Shown: positions 42,256 through 51,436 of the stretch, piece after piece
How positions within the stretch are numbered: position 1 is the first letter of the stretch
Layout: each line of letters begins with the position of its first letter
NCBI GenBank assembly: GCA_002421685.1
Contig: DISB01000021.1
Location: forward strand, 237,750-301,749
From: Bacteroidetes bacterium UBA6221
Lineage (GTDB): Bacteria > Bacteroidota > Bacteroidia > Chitinophagales > Chitinophagaceae
Length of the DNA: 64,000 bases
Reading direction: 5' to 3'
Made by a program: the position numbers and the translations under genes
Notes under the pieces: generated by a model
Database searches by the model: none
Seen by the model: only the letters and a program-made list of their open reading frames with translations
What the model was told of the DNA's origin: nothing

Positions 42256-43707
42256 TTATAGTTTCAACTCGTTGCCAAGATAAAAATCTATGACTTTAAG
42301 TTTAAAAATCAGATCGTATTTGGCGCTTACCATATTGGCTTCCGCCTTGTACCAGTTATTCTGTATCACCAGGTATTCCACCGTATTGGTCAGGCCCAAT
42401 TCATTGCGCTTACGGGCAAATTCCTGCGCCCGGCGTGCTGCATCGGCAGCTCTTATCGAGGCGTAGTATTTCTGCAGGGCGTTCCGCGCATCGTTGTGCG
42501 CCTTGTACACGTCCTGCTTTAGCTTCAGTTCTGCCTGGTCCAGGTTCAATTGCTGCGTCAGCATGTTGATCTTAGCCTGCCTTGCGGTAGTCTGAGCCTG
42601 CCATGCATTGAACAACGGGATATTGACCCCAATGGAAATTGTCTGCCTGAAGTTATTGTCCAACTGCTGGCCCAGTGGTAAGGTATTAGTGGTAAAGACA
42701 GGCGTAGCCTGGTATACCTGGTATATACTGTTACCTGCTGAGTCGTATGCATATGTACCCTGCACAGGGCTGATTGTTGACCCGCCCGTAAAATTGTAGT
42801 CTTTATTGAGGGTCGAATAGTTGGTACCCGCCTGCACGCTGAGGGCCAACTGGGGATAAAGTCCGCCGACAGCTGCGGCGTGCCCTTTACGGGCGGCAGA
42901 GAGGCGCAATTTGGCCCCGTCTATTGCCGGCAACCTTCTCACGGCCGCTGCATAGATTTCACCCGGCTGAATAAAGGCATTGGAAAAATCGCTTTCGATA
43001 TCCCGCTGCACCGTCGCCTCAAAAGGAACCTCAAAGTCCAGGTTCAGCAAGGCCTTGATGTCAAGTACCGCCGAATTATATTCGGTAAGGGCAGAAATCA
43101 GGTTGGAGCTGTCTGTAGCGAGCTGCGCTTCCAACTGCGCTACGTTTAACTCAGGTACGCGCCCTGCGACTGCGAAGCTTTTGGTCTGGTCCAATTGTTC
43201 TTTGGATAGGGCTACCTGTTGCTCGTTTATCTTTACCTGTTCCCTGGCCAGCAGTATTCTCAGGTAGCCGGTAGCTACATTCAGCGATATGTCATTCTGC
43301 AACTGCTCCAGTTCCTTTCCTGCGGCTGCCAGGTTGAATTTTCCCTGTGCAATACGGTTGCGGCGCTGAAACCAGCCGAATAAGAGCACATCAGCACTGC
43401 CGCTCAAGCTCATAAAATCGTAACTGGCGCCATCTACAAACTGGTTGGAGGTAGGATCGATAGAACGGCCAAAGCTGCGGCCATATCCTGTGGACAAGTT
43501 GACGTTGGGCAACTGGGCCAACCTGCTCTGCTGCAGGGTGAGTTTCTCCAGCCTCCTGTTCAGCTCATTTTGTTGTATCGTCAGGTTGTGGTCCAGCGCA
43601 TACTGCACCGCACGTTGCAGGGTCCAGTTGGCATCCTGTGCTTGTGATCGTGTATAAGAAAATAAAACAGGTATCAGTAAGATATAAGCCCTGAATAATT
43701 GCTTCAT
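42256..43707 (-). CDS. TolC family outer-membrane efflux protein
   Basis: A 483-residue protein with a signal peptide (MKQLFRAYILLIPVLFSYTRSQAQ) and two OEP repeats of long coiled-coil helices (WTLQRAVQYALDHNLTIQQNELN near the start; AKINMLTQQLNLDQAELKLKQDVY in the second half). The length and the NPXTNQFVDGASYDF-like barrel stretch fit TolC-type exit ducts. No inner-membrane partner is adjacent, so its pump is elsewhere. First gene of the operon with IMPase and thiL. The minus strand has TATTTTTG at 43719-43712, almost against the ATG. Confidence 0.9.
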   Translation of the reverse strand: MKQLFRAYILLIPVLFSYTRSQAQDANWTLQRAVQYALDHNLTIQQNELNRRLEKLTLQQSRLAQLPNVNLSTGYGRSFGRSIDPTSNQFVDGASYDFMSLSGSADVLLFGWFQRRNRIAQGKFNLAAAGKELEQLQNDISLNVATGYLRILLAREQVKINEQQVALSKEQLDQTKSFAVAGRVPELNVAQLEAQLATDSSNLISALTEYNSAVLDIKALLNLDFEVPFEATVQRDIESDFSNAFIQPGEIYAAAVRRLPAIDGAKLRLSAARKGHAAAVGGLYPQLALSVQAGTNYSTLNKDYNFTGGSTISPVQGTYAYDSAGNSIYQVYQATPVFTTNTLPLGQQLDNNFRQTISIGVNIPLFNAWQAQTTARQAKINMLTQQLNLDQAELKLKQDVYKAHNDARNALQKYYASIRAADAARRAQEFARKRNELGLTNTVEYLVIQNNWYKAEANMVSAKYDLIFKLKVIDFYLGNELKL

Positions 43708-43775
43708 GGGACAAAAATAGTTTAAATAATATCTTCAAAGGTTACGAAAATATAGCGATATATTACCTGGACCTA

Positions 43776-44243
43776 TTATTCGTCCGTTTCCGTCACTTCC
43801 ACGCAGTCGTTGTCGTCCCCCGTTGTATCAAAACGTTCTACTTGCTGCGGTTGCTGTAGAATATAAGAAGCTTTTACAGCCTGCATATATTCCTTGTAAC
43901 CTCCGTATTTTGCCATCAGTTCATACCCGTTGCGCGATAATTTCAATTTGCCCGCATTACCAAAACCGGCAACCGGATTCACCAAGCCTGAGTTAAGCAT
44001 TACCTCCCATAAACGCTCAGATTCCACGTAAGGGATGTTGATGCCGGCACGCTTGTAGATATCCTCGTCGATGTGTAACGTTTCAATATGTGAATTATGA
44101 TACAGGGTTTTTAGAACTGTGTCTATGATAGCGACATCCACCTCGTTGCAGTCCATGATAGTAACAGGCTTGATCTCAGCCTTTTTCAGCTTTTTCATCC
44201 TGTTGTGATGCCGCGATAGCGCCGCTACTTTGGTTTTCTTCAT
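43776..44243 (-). CDS. Hypothetical protein
   Basis: A 155-residue soluble protein with a basic N-terminus (MKKTKVAALSRHHNRMKKLKK), an alpha-helical middle with a winged-helix look (DVAIIDTVLKTLYHNSH, SERLWEVMLNSGLVNP, GKLKLSRNGYELMAKYGGY) and a disordered acidic tail (DTTGDDNDCVEVTETDE). The middle resembles small 'two-winged-helix-like' Bacteroidota proteins, but no family can be named. It stands alone with its own TACCTTTG box. Confidence 0.6.
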   Translation of the reverse strand: MKKTKVAALSRHHNRMKKLKKAEIKPVTIMDCNEVDVAIIDTVLKTLYHNSHIETLHIDEDIYKRAGINIPYVESERLWEVMLNSGLVNPVAGFGNAGKLKLSRNGYELMAKYGGYKEYMQAVKASYILQQPQQVERFDTTGDDNDCVEVTETDE

Positions 44244-44281
44244 CTATCAATTCTTGTTTTGCATTACACCTTACTCAATAA

Positions 44282-44289
44282 CAAAGGTA
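44282..44289 (-). promoter_or_regulatory. -7 box for the 43776-44243 gene
   Basis: The minus strand reads TACCTTTG here, 38 bases before the ATG at 44243; a TTG stands 16 bases further upstream. Confidence 0.4.
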
Positions 44290-44357
44290 ACATCATACGG
44301 TTTTACAATGCACAAAGCCGGCTGTTAACCGGCTCTTAATTTCATAAGTATTACATG

Positions 44358-45332
44358 CTACCAACCCAGCAAATATGCGAATATCAGCGGGGCTACTATC
44401 GTCGCGTCGCTCTCCACAATATATTTTGGTGTGTTGATGTCCAGCTTACCCCAGGTAATCTTCTCGTTGGGCACGGCCCCGCTATATGAGCCATACGAGG
44501 TAGTACTGTCGCTTATCTGGCAGAAATAGCTCCAGAATGGCACGTCGTGCCATTCCAGGTCCTGGTACATCATGGGCACCACGCATATCGGGAAGTCGCC
44601 CGCTATACCGCCGCCAATCTGGAAGAAACCTACTCCTTTCCCGGATGAATTTTTGCGGTACCAGTCGCTGAGCCAAACCATGTACTCTATACCGCTCTTC
44701 ATAGTAGAAGGTTTCAGCTCTCCTTTGATACAGTATGACGCGAAGATGTTACCCATGGTGCTGTCTTCCCAGCCCGGCACTATTATAGGCAGGTTTTTCT
44801 CAGCGGCAGCTATCATCCAGCTATGTTTGGGGTCTATTTCATAGTCAGGTTTCATCACTTCGCTCAACAACAGTTTATACATATATTCGTGCGGAAAGTA
44901 ACGCTCGCCTTTATCTTCCGCCTCTTTCCATATTTTGTATATATGCTTCTGTATACGGCGGAAAGCTTCTTCTTCGGGTATACAGGTATCGGTAACGCGG
45001 TTAAAGCCATGTTCCAACAGGTCCCACTCCTCTTGCGGACTGAGGTCGCGGTAGTTAGGCACACGCTTGTAGTGTGTGTGCGCCACCAGGTTCATAATAT
45101 CTTCTTCCAGGTTGGCGCCGGTGCAACTAATGATGTGTACCTTATCCTGGCGTATCATTTCCGCAAGAGATATGCCCAATTCGGCAGTACTCATAGCGCC
45201 CGCCAGCGATATCAGCATTTTGCCATTTTCCAGCAGATGCGCCTCATAGCCTTTTGCAGCGTCTACCAGTGCGGCGGCATTGAAATGGCGGTAATGATGT
45301 TGTATAAATTGAGAAACAGGTCCTTTATTCAT
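44358..45332 (-). CDS. Deoxyhypusine synthase family protein
   Basis: A 324-residue NAD-dependent enzyme of the DHS fold. Marks are ISLAGAMSTAELGISLAEMI (about 36-55), IISCTGANLEEDIMNLVAH, GWEDSTMGNIFASYC, GGGIAGDFPICVVP and NEKITWGKLD with the catalytic Lys. Bacteria have no eIF5A, so members of this group are more likely homospermidine-forming or of another polyamine function. The ATG at 45332 gives MNKGPVSQFIQHHYRHFNA; the frame is open 20 codons earlier but that part is not conserved-looking. It follows the citrate synthase gene by 85 bases in the same direction. Confidence 0.88.
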   Translation of the reverse strand: MNKGPVSQFIQHHYRHFNAAALVDAAKGYEAHLLENGKMLISLAGAMSTAELGISLAEMIRQDKVHIISCTGANLEEDIMNLVAHTHYKRVPNYRDLSPQEEWDLLEHGFNRVTDTCIPEEEAFRRIQKHIYKIWKEAEDKGERYFPHEYMYKLLLSEVMKPDYEIDPKHSWMIAAAEKNLPIIVPGWEDSTMGNIFASYCIKGELKPSTMKSGIEYMVWLSDWYRKNSSGKGVGFFQIGGGIAGDFPICVVPMMYQDLEWHDVPFWSYFCQISDSTTSYGSYSGAVPNEKITWGKLDINTPKYIVESDATIVAPLIFAYLLGW

Positions 45333-45417
45333 ATTCGTTAATTTATCTGTAAGAGTTAATAACGAAAGACGCCCCGGTGAAGCGTCTCCCATACTTGTAT
45401 TGTAGCAACAGCGGTTA

Positions 45418-46734
45418 TCAGGCTACTGTCTCTCCCATCACCATTGTTCTGATTGCATCTGTTGTCAGCGATTTTGGGCGTTCTATAGGGAAGCTCAATG
45501 CCCTGTCCCAGCAGAGGCTGGCCAAAACCCCCAACGCACGCGATACGCCGAACAGTACTGTATAAAATTCTTCTTCCACCAGTCCGAAGTGCTTCAACAA
45601 AGCCCCGGAATGCGCATCAACGTTAGGCCATGGGTTTTTTATCTTGCCGGTAGCCTGCAGTATCGGGGGCGCCACTTCATACACATTCCACACTGTCTGC
45701 ACCATGGGAGAATCAGGGCAATGTGTTTTTGCAAATTCCATTTGTGCCGTGAAGCGCGGGTCTGTTTTACGCAATACCGCGTGACCGTAACCTGGTACAA
45801 CTTTACCTTCCGACAATGTCTTTTTGATATAATCTGCTATTTGTTCTTTTGTCGGTTGTTCTGTACCCAACTCTTTGCACATCTCTTCTATCCACAGTAT
45901 CACTTCCTGGTTGGCGAGCCCGTGCAGAGGTCCGGCAAGGCCAGTCATACCAGCGCAGAATGAAAGGTAAGGGTCGCTGAGTGCGCTGCCTACCAGGTGT
46001 GTGGCATGTGCCGATACGTTGCCACCCTCGTGGTCTGCGTGTATGGTCATATACAGGCGCATCAATGCCCAGAAGCGCTTGTCTGAAAAACCAAGCATGT
46101 GTGCGAAATTAGCTGCCCAGTCCAGCATTCCATCGGGCTGTATATGTTCTCCGCCTTTGTATTTGCGGCGATAGATATATGCAGCTACGCGTGGCAGCCG
46201 TGCTATCAGCGTCATAGCATCTTCGTAGGTATAATCCCAGTATTCTTTTTTGCTGATACCTTCCCTGTATGCTTTGGCAAATTTTGACTCTGTTTGCAAA
46301 GCCAGCACCGCTACACAAAATTGTGTCATCGGGTGTGTATTAACGGGCAGTGCTTCTATGGTAGAAAAAACGTGATTAGGTACATGCGAGCGCCTGGCAA
46401 ATACGGCAGAAAGGTGTTCCACATCTTCCTGGCCCGGCATTTCGCCTACCAGCATCAGGTGAAACAATCCTTCAGGCAATGGTTCTATACCACCTTCGGC
46501 ACGGGGCAATTGCTCGCGCAGCTCAGGAATAGAATAACCGCGAAACCGGATACCTTCTTCAGAGTCCAGCAAAGATGTCTCGGTTATAAGGCCGGGAATT
46601 CCACGCATTCCCTGGTATGCCTGCGCCACTGTTACCTCACCCAGTTTATGATTACCGTGTTTAGCCAGGATGTCTTTTATTTCCAGGCTAAGCGCGTCTG
46701 CTTTTTCCTTAAAACGGTCTTTAATATACCCCAT
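45418..46734 (-). CDS. gltA: Citrate (Si)-synthase, eukaryotic-type
   Basis: A 438-residue enzyme that condenses oxaloacetate and acetyl-CoA. It lacks the N-terminal beta domain of Gram-negative type II enzymes and matches the mitochondrial type: GLITETSLLDSEEGIRFRGYSIPE, PVNTHPMTQFCVAVLALQ, HADHEGGNVSAHATHLVGSAL and VPGYGHAVLRKTDPRF with catalytic His residues. This type is common in Bacteroidota. Together with pyruvate carboxylase (31224) it supplies TCA-cycle entry. A -7 box (TAAGTTTG) lies 12 bases upstream on the minus strand. Confidence 0.95.
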   Translation of the reverse strand: MGYIKDRFKEKADALSLEIKDILAKHGNHKLGEVTVAQAYQGMRGIPGLITETSLLDSEEGIRFRGYSIPELREQLPRAEGGIEPLPEGLFHLMLVGEMPGQEDVEHLSAVFARRSHVPNHVFSTIEALPVNTHPMTQFCVAVLALQTESKFAKAYREGISKKEYWDYTYEDAMTLIARLPRVAAYIYRRKYKGGEHIQPDGMLDWAANFAHMLGFSDKRFWALMRLYMTIHADHEGGNVSAHATHLVGSALSDPYLSFCAGMTGLAGPLHGLANQEVILWIEEMCKELGTEQPTKEQIADYIKKTLSEGKVVPGYGHAVLRKTDPRFTAQMEFAKTHCPDSPMVQTVWNVYEVAPPILQATGKIKNPWPNVDAHSGALLKHFGLVEEEFYTVLFGVSRALGVLASLCWDRALSFPIERPKSLTTDAIRTMVMGETVA

Positions 46735-46746
46735 AAAATTACCTTA

Positions 46747-46754
46747 CAAACTTA
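46747..46754 (-). promoter_or_regulatory. -7 box for citrate synthase
   Basis: TAAGTTTG on the minus strand, ending 12 bases before the ATG at 46734; AT-rich DNA follows upstream. The divergent cold-shock promoter is 200 bases away. Confidence 0.45.
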
Positions 46755-46956
46755 TATATATAAAAAATATTTAAATTAAACTATGAGAAACACAAATGTA
46801 CGAAATGAAACCCAAGTATAAAAAAGGAGACTATTATTCTTTAATTACTTTTCCAGGCGGCTCTTATGCATAGCAAAAAATTGCGGAATGTTTTTGAAAT
46901 AATTATGAAAAATTCTGATAACAAATATTTTATTAGGTATAACGAATATATATACA

Positions 46957-46964
46957 TACCTTTG
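46957..46964 (+). promoter_or_regulatory. -7 box for the cold-shock gene
   Basis: TACCTTTG, 24 bases before the ATG at 46989, within a very AT-rich 250-base intergenic region. Confidence 0.55.
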
Positions 46965-46988
46965 GTGCTTATTTTAATTTAATAAACA

Positions 46989-47183
46989 ATGCAAGAAGGA
47001 ACAGTTAAGTTTTTCAATGAATCTAAAGGATTTGGATTCATTACCCCCGCCGACGGCGGAAAAGACATCTTCGTACACGTATCGGGCTTAAAGAGCGACA
47101 TCTACGAGAACGATAAAGTACAGTATGATGTAGAAGAAGGTAAAAAAGGATTAAACGCAGTTAACGTAAAAGTTATCAACTAA
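46989..47183 (+). CDS. CspA-family cold-shock protein
   Basis: A 64-residue single OB-fold protein that binds single-stranded RNA/DNA. It has the RNP1 motif GFGFITP and RNP2 motif DIFVHVS in the normal places (about 15-21 and 27-33), starting MQEGTVKFFNESK. It is followed by a strong terminator and preceded by a good -7 box in AT-rich DNA, so it is a single-gene unit, as is typical. Confidence 0.95.
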   Translation: MQEGTVKFFNESKGFGFITPADGGKDIFVHVSGLKSDIYENDKVQYDVEEGKKGLNAVNVKVIN

Positions 47184-47205
47184 TAATTCAATACCAATTC
47201 ATTGC

Positions 47206-47236
47206 AAAGCATATCCTCCGGGATATGCTTTTTTTA
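47206..47236 (+). terminator. Terminator after the cold-shock gene
   Basis: AAAGCATATCC (47206-47216) pairs with GGATATGCTTT (47221-47231), then a T-run. Its last bases overlap the stop codon of the convergent acetyltransferase gene. Confidence 0.88.
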
Positions 47237-47533
47237 TGCGCTGTACAGTACGTCCGCATATTCCGGCTTACTACGGGTTAAGACAGCCCTGGCATAGGGG
47301 CAGCGCGGGATGATCTTCATATTATGTTCGCGTGCAAAATTCACAGCCGCCGCTACCAGCATTTTGCCTAACCCCTTGCCCTCATAGGCTTCATCTACAA
47401 TAGTGTGGTGTATTGTAAACTCGCCTTCTCCTGTATAGGTATACTCCATTACAGCAATGCGTTCACCTCCGTCTTCAATGTAGAATCTCGCCTTTTTTTC
47501 GTCTTGTTCTTGTTGCACGTTCATATTAGTCAC
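47234..47533 (-). CDS. Small GNAT-fold N-acetyltransferase (NATD1/YidJ type)
   Basis: A 99-residue protein. HTIVDEAYEGKGLGKMLVAAAVNFAREHNMK (split over strand and helix) is the acetyl-CoA-binding part of the short 'GNAT_C10-like' or N-acetyltransferase-domain-containing group; the end (IIPRCPYARAVLTRSKPEY) matches the YidJ/NATD1 C-terminus. The substrate is not known. A second ATG three codons in (47524) is an alternative start. It overlaps the terminator of the cold-shock gene. Confidence 0.85.
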   Translation of the reverse strand: MTNMNVQQEQDEKKARFYIEDGGERIAVMEYTYTGEGEFTIHHTIVDEAYEGKGLGKMLVAAAVNFAREHNMKIIPRCPYARAVLTRSKPEYADVLYSA

Positions 47534-47552
47534 CGGTATTAATTAAAACTAT

Positions 47553-48155
47553 CTAATGCATCCTGTCCCCCCTTGGAGTTAGCTCCAGTAATATTTTCTC
47601 TTCAATCTTCAGCCAGTCCTGCCAGCAGGCGCGTACTTTCTGTGTGGGGAAGTATTGTTCTGCAAGGTCTATAAACAGGCGGTAATGCCCGGCTTCTGAT
47701 ACCATGAACTTGTAATAGAACCTGCGCAAAGCTTCTTCTTCCAGCCCTTCGCTCAGCAACCGGAAACGTTCACAACTCCTTGCTTCTATAAGGGCGCAGA
47801 CGAGCAGTTTATGCAGCAGCACTTCTTCCTTAGGCAATCCTTTGGGCTGATGCTGTAGTAAGAGATTTACGTATTCATCTTTGCGCTGGCGCCCCAATGT
47901 GTAGCCGCGTTTTTTCATTTCGGCCCATACCATGCGGAAATGCCCCCACTCTTCAGTGACGATAGGCCCAAGGGCATCCACGAGTTCCTGCTTTTCAGGA
48001 TACAATTGTATCAGCGTGATACATTGTGTAGCCGCCTTCTGTTCGCAAAATGCATGGTCGGTTAGTATATACTCTAATGAGAACGATGCCAGGTCTACCC
48101 ATCTTGGGTCGGTAGGTAGTTTCAAGCCCAATATGCTGTTGTCTGCGGTGCTCAT
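47553..48155 (-). CDS. miaE: tRNA-(ms2io6A) hydroxylase MiaE
   Basis: A 200-residue non-haem di-iron monooxygenase that hydroxylates the isopentenyl group of ms2i6A37 in tRNA. The four-helix iron-binding marks are the E in SLEYILTDHAFCEQKA, EEWGHFRMVW, EARSCERFRLL and SEAGHYRLFIDLAEQYF. The ATG at 48155 gives a family-like start (MSTADNSILGLKLPTDPRWVD), and overlaps the stop of the preceding gene (ATGA), which supports it over a longer frame. Two genes are therefore coupled. Confidence 0.92.
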   Translation of the reverse strand: MSTADNSILGLKLPTDPRWVDLASFSLEYILTDHAFCEQKAATQCITLIQLYPEKQELVDALGPIVTEEWGHFRMVWAEMKKRGYTLGRQRKDEYVNLLLQHQPKGLPKEEVLLHKLLVCALIEARSCERFRLLSEGLEEEALRRFYYKFMVSEAGHYRLFIDLAEQYFPTQKVRACWQDWLKIEEKILLELTPRGDRMH

Positions 48156-48631
48156 CTGCCAATGATCAACTTCATTGCCTTTCCAAACCCCTGGGCTTTT
48201 GTACTGTCTGCTGCCTCCAGCATTATTTTTTCGAATATCACGGTATCCCCCCATTTCGACCTTTCCAGCAGGGCCTGCAACTGGTAACCTTTCAGTTTAC
48301 TGTCGAAGCAAAATTCAGACAGGTAATCGGTGATTATCACAGGATTACCTACTGAGTCTTCGTACAGGTTGCGTTCGCAAAAGGTGAACATAAAGCTCTT
48401 GACGTCATAAATACGCCCGCCGGAGTCTCTCGCCGTCAGTCCTTGCTTCACAAGCGAATCGAACAGGGGTTTGGATATTACACCGCTGTCAATATCGCTG
48501 TTTCCCAGGTACACAGGTATAGGGATTATCTTCAGCTTTTTCTTTTGGTCTTTGCCTCCTTCATCAGCCACTACCTCCAGGGCCAACAAAGCCCCAAGTG
48601 CCAGCAGGAATATTTGCACTGTCCGTTTCAT
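48152..48631 (-). CDS. Hypothetical secreted protein translationally coupled to miaE
   Basis: A 159-residue protein with a signal peptide (MKRTVQIFLLALGALLALEVVA), a Lys-rich linker and a beta-rich domain. The end (KLKGYQLQALLERSKWGDTVIFEKIML) recalls the C-terminal domain of GldM, with its 'ak.GD.v.fe.I' motif, but this is only a visual likeness. Its TGA overlaps the miaE start by four bases. Role unknown; periplasmic. Confidence 0.55.
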   Translation of the reverse strand: MKRTVQIFLLALGALLALEVVADEGGKDQKKKLKIIPIPVYLGNSDIDSGVISKPLFDSLVKQGLTARDSGGRIYDVKSFMFTFCERNLYEDSVGNPVIITDYLSEFCFDSKLKGYQLQALLERSKWGDTVIFEKIMLEAADSTKAQGFGKAMKLIIGR

Positions 48632-48640
48632 CTCATAAAA

Positions 48641-51271
48641 TTATAATAAACCCAGGCTTTCTTCAAGGGTTTTTATTTTAGCCTCTGCGTCTTCTTTCTT
48701 TCTGCGTTCATTATCCACTATTTCCGCTTTCGCGTTCTGCACAAAGCGCTCGTTGCCGAGCTTTTTATTAACGCTCTCCAGGAACCCTTTCAGGTAGTCG
48801 AGTTCCTTCTGCAATTGCTCCTTCTGCGCGGCGGTATCAATCTCCCTCTCCGCTTCGATATACAGTTTATCGGTTTGTACCACTACCGATATTGTTTCTT
48901 CTTTTGGCACATCCGTAAACCCGATAAACTCTGCATTTACCTGCCTGCGCAGTATATCCTGAACTGTATCGTAAAAGGAATTGTGCTGCGTTGTTATCCA
49001 TAGCCTGATGCTGTCCTTCGGCTTCAGCCCATTTTTCACGCGGGCGTCTCTTACCGCGGTTATCACCTCCTGCAGCATTTCACCTTGTTTCAATATTTCA
49101 GAACGAACTGATTCATAAACAGGTAACTGCTGCACCATCAGGTCATGTCCTGGTTTGCGTTCGCGCAATTCGTGGTATATCTCTTCAGTTACAAATGGCA
49201 TATACGGGTGCAACAGTTGCAGGAGTTGCTCATAGATGTCAATTGTGCGCTGGTACACGTGGTGCGGCATAGACTGGTCCATGGCGGGTTTTACCCATTC
49301 CAGGTACCAGGAACAGAAATCATCCCATATCAGTGAATAGATGGTTTTCAATCCTTCGCTTAACCTGAATTCTTTTATCTGCCCGGCTATCTGCTGCGAC
49401 GCTTCAGCCAGTCGTTGCTCCATCCAGTCTATAGCGAAGTGTATGTCGCCTTCTTCTACATTATCGGCTATCCTGTTCTCCCACCCTTTTATGAGCTTCA
49501 GCGCATTCCACATTTTATTGCAGAAATTGCGGCCCTGCTCCAGTGCAGCTTCGTCATACAACAGGTCGTTGCCGGCAGGTGAAGATATGATAACGCTGAA
49601 ACGTACCGCATCTGCTCCGTGTACATCTATCAAGGCCAGCAGGTCGGGCGAGTTGCCCAATGACTTACTCATCTTTTTGCCCTGTTTATCGCGCACGATG
49701 CCGGTGAAGTATACTTCGCTAAAAGGTTTCTCACCCATAAACTCATACCCCGCCATTATCATCCTCGCTACCCAGAAGAAGATGATCTCCGGTGCGGTCA
49801 CCAGGGTATTGGTAGGATAATAATATTTCATGTCGGCATTGCCGGGATTTTCATTCCAGCCAAATACCTGCATAGGCCATAACCAACTGCTGAACCAGGT
49901 ATCCAGTACATCCTCATCCTGTTTTAATTCAGGCTTGTCCAGTGCCAGTCCCGGTTTCTTGTCGTAATACAGTTTATGCGCCTGCTCTGCATTTTCAGCC
50001 ACGTAAATTGTGTTTTCGCTATCGTACCAGGCGGGTATGCGCTGCCCCCACCACAACTGGCGGCTGATGCACCAGTCTTTAATATTCTCCATCCAGTGGC
50101 GGTACAGATTTTTAAACTTTGCGGGGTGAAATTCAATATTGCCGTTCAACACATTTTCAAGCGCAGGGCCAGCCATCTTTTCCATATTGCACCACCACTG
50201 CATAGACAGGCGCGGCTCTATCACCGCATCAGTACGTTCTGAAAAACCCACCTGGTTGCTGTATTCTTCTTCCTTCACAATATGGCCCGCCGCAGCCAGG
50301 TCTTTCACTATCTGCTTCCTTACTTCAAACCTGTCTTGCCCTATATACATACCGGCAGCTTTGCTCATAGTGCCGTCTTCATTCAGGGTATCTATTACCG
50401 GCAGGTTATATTTCTGGCCCAGGTTATAGTCATTGATGTCGTGTGCGGGTGTTACCTTCAGCGCGCCTGTACCAAATTCCATATCGATGTAGTCGTCGAA
50501 TATGATGGGCACTTCCCTGTTCACCAGCGGAATGATACACTTCCTGCCTTTCAGATGCGCATAACGTGGGTCATCCGGGTGCACGCACACGGCAGTATCG
50601 CCCAATATAGTTTCGGGCCTTACGGTAGCAATCGTAATGTATTCTTCTTCATCTCCAACTATTCTATAGCGCACATAGGTCAGTTTCGAATTAGTTTGCT
50701 TGTATATTACCTCTTCGTCACTCAGTGCAGTTTTAGCTTTAGGATCCCAGTTGATCATCTTTACGCCGCGATAGATGTAGCCCTTGTTGTACAGTTCTAC
50801 AAATACACGCATTACCGCTGCATAGTAATTATCATCCATGGTAAAGGCAGTGCGGTTCCAGTCGAGTGCGCAACCCAGTTTCTTCAGTTGCTCCAATATG
50901 ATGCTGCCGTATTTCTCCTTCCACTCCCAGGCATATTGCAGAAACTCGTCCCGCGATAGTTTATTCTTATCTATACCCTTCTCGCGCAGCATGGCTACAA
51001 CCTTCGCTTCTGTAGCAATAGAGGCGTGGTCGGTACCGGGTACCCAGCAGGTATTGTAGCCCAGCATACGGGCGCGGCGCAGCAATATGTCCTGCACGGT
51101 ATCGTTCAGTGCATGGCCCATATGCAGCACACCGGTCACGTTTGGCGGTGGTATTACGATAGTATATGGCGGGCGTTCATCCGGTACCGAGTTGAAATAC
51201 CCTGATTTGTTCCAATGTCCATACCAATGTGCTTCTGCTTCCCTGTGCTGAAAATTCTTACTGAGTTCCAT
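48641..51271 (-). CDS. valS: Valyl-tRNA synthetase
   Basis: An 876-residue class Ia synthetase. HIGH motif PPNVTGVLHMGHALN (about 42-56), editing (CP1) domain with TVRPETILGDTAV (about 220), KMSKS loop DKQGKKMSKSLGNSP (about 530-545), anticodon-binding helices, and a C-terminal coiled-coil tRNA arm (about 805-876, QKEQLQKELDYLKGFLES...). All key residues are present and length is normal. It is 9 bases upstream of the hypothetical secreted gene and probably leads a valS-hypothetical-miaE transcript. Confidence 0.97.
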   Translation of the reverse strand: MELSKNFQHREAEAHWYGHWNKSGYFNSVPDERPPYTIVIPPPNVTGVLHMGHALNDTVQDILLRRARMLGYNTCWVPGTDHASIATEAKVVAMLREKGIDKNKLSRDEFLQYAWEWKEKYGSIILEQLKKLGCALDWNRTAFTMDDNYYAAVMRVFVELYNKGYIYRGVKMINWDPKAKTALSDEEVIYKQTNSKLTYVRYRIVGDEEEYITIATVRPETILGDTAVCVHPDDPRYAHLKGRKCIIPLVNREVPIIFDDYIDMEFGTGALKVTPAHDINDYNLGQKYNLPVIDTLNEDGTMSKAAGMYIGQDRFEVRKQIVKDLAAAGHIVKEEEYSNQVGFSERTDAVIEPRLSMQWWCNMEKMAGPALENVLNGNIEFHPAKFKNLYRHWMENIKDWCISRQLWWGQRIPAWYDSENTIYVAENAEQAHKLYYDKKPGLALDKPELKQDEDVLDTWFSSWLWPMQVFGWNENPGNADMKYYYPTNTLVTAPEIIFFWVARMIMAGYEFMGEKPFSEVYFTGIVRDKQGKKMSKSLGNSPDLLALIDVHGADAVRFSVIISSPAGNDLLYDEAALEQGRNFCNKMWNALKLIKGWENRIADNVEEGDIHFAIDWMEQRLAEASQQIAGQIKEFRLSEGLKTIYSLIWDDFCSWYLEWVKPAMDQSMPHHVYQRTIDIYEQLLQLLHPYMPFVTEEIYHELRERKPGHDLMVQQLPVYESVRSEILKQGEMLQEVITAVRDARVKNGLKPKDSIRLWITTQHNSFYDTVQDILRRQVNAEFIGFTDVPKEETISVVVQTDKLYIEAEREIDTAAQKEQLQKELDYLKGFLESVNKKLGNERFVQNAKAEIVDNERRKKEDAEAKIKTLEESLGLL

Positions 51272-51307
51272 TTATTATTCTCTGTCGCTGGCTTTTAATA
51301 AAGTGTA

Positions 51308-51315
51308 CAAAGATA
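51308..51315 (-). promoter_or_regulatory. -7 box for valS
   Basis: TATCTTTG on the minus strand, 36 bases before the ATG at 51271. No -33 TTG at the expected spacing. Confidence 0.45.
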
Positions 51316-51436
51316 ATACCTGTAATTCTAAAGGCGGTTGTAACATTTCGGGCTGTGATATGATTAAATCAATTTGCAGATTTAATTAAACTATATTAAA
51401 TTTTAATTATCTAACTTCGGCTAAATTTATCACTGT

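Noticed and set aside
44358..45392. Longer DHS-like protein from 45392
   Set aside because: The added 20 residues (MGDASPGRLSLLTLTDKLTN) come from intergenic sequence; MNKGPVSQFIQHHY at 45332 is the natural start.
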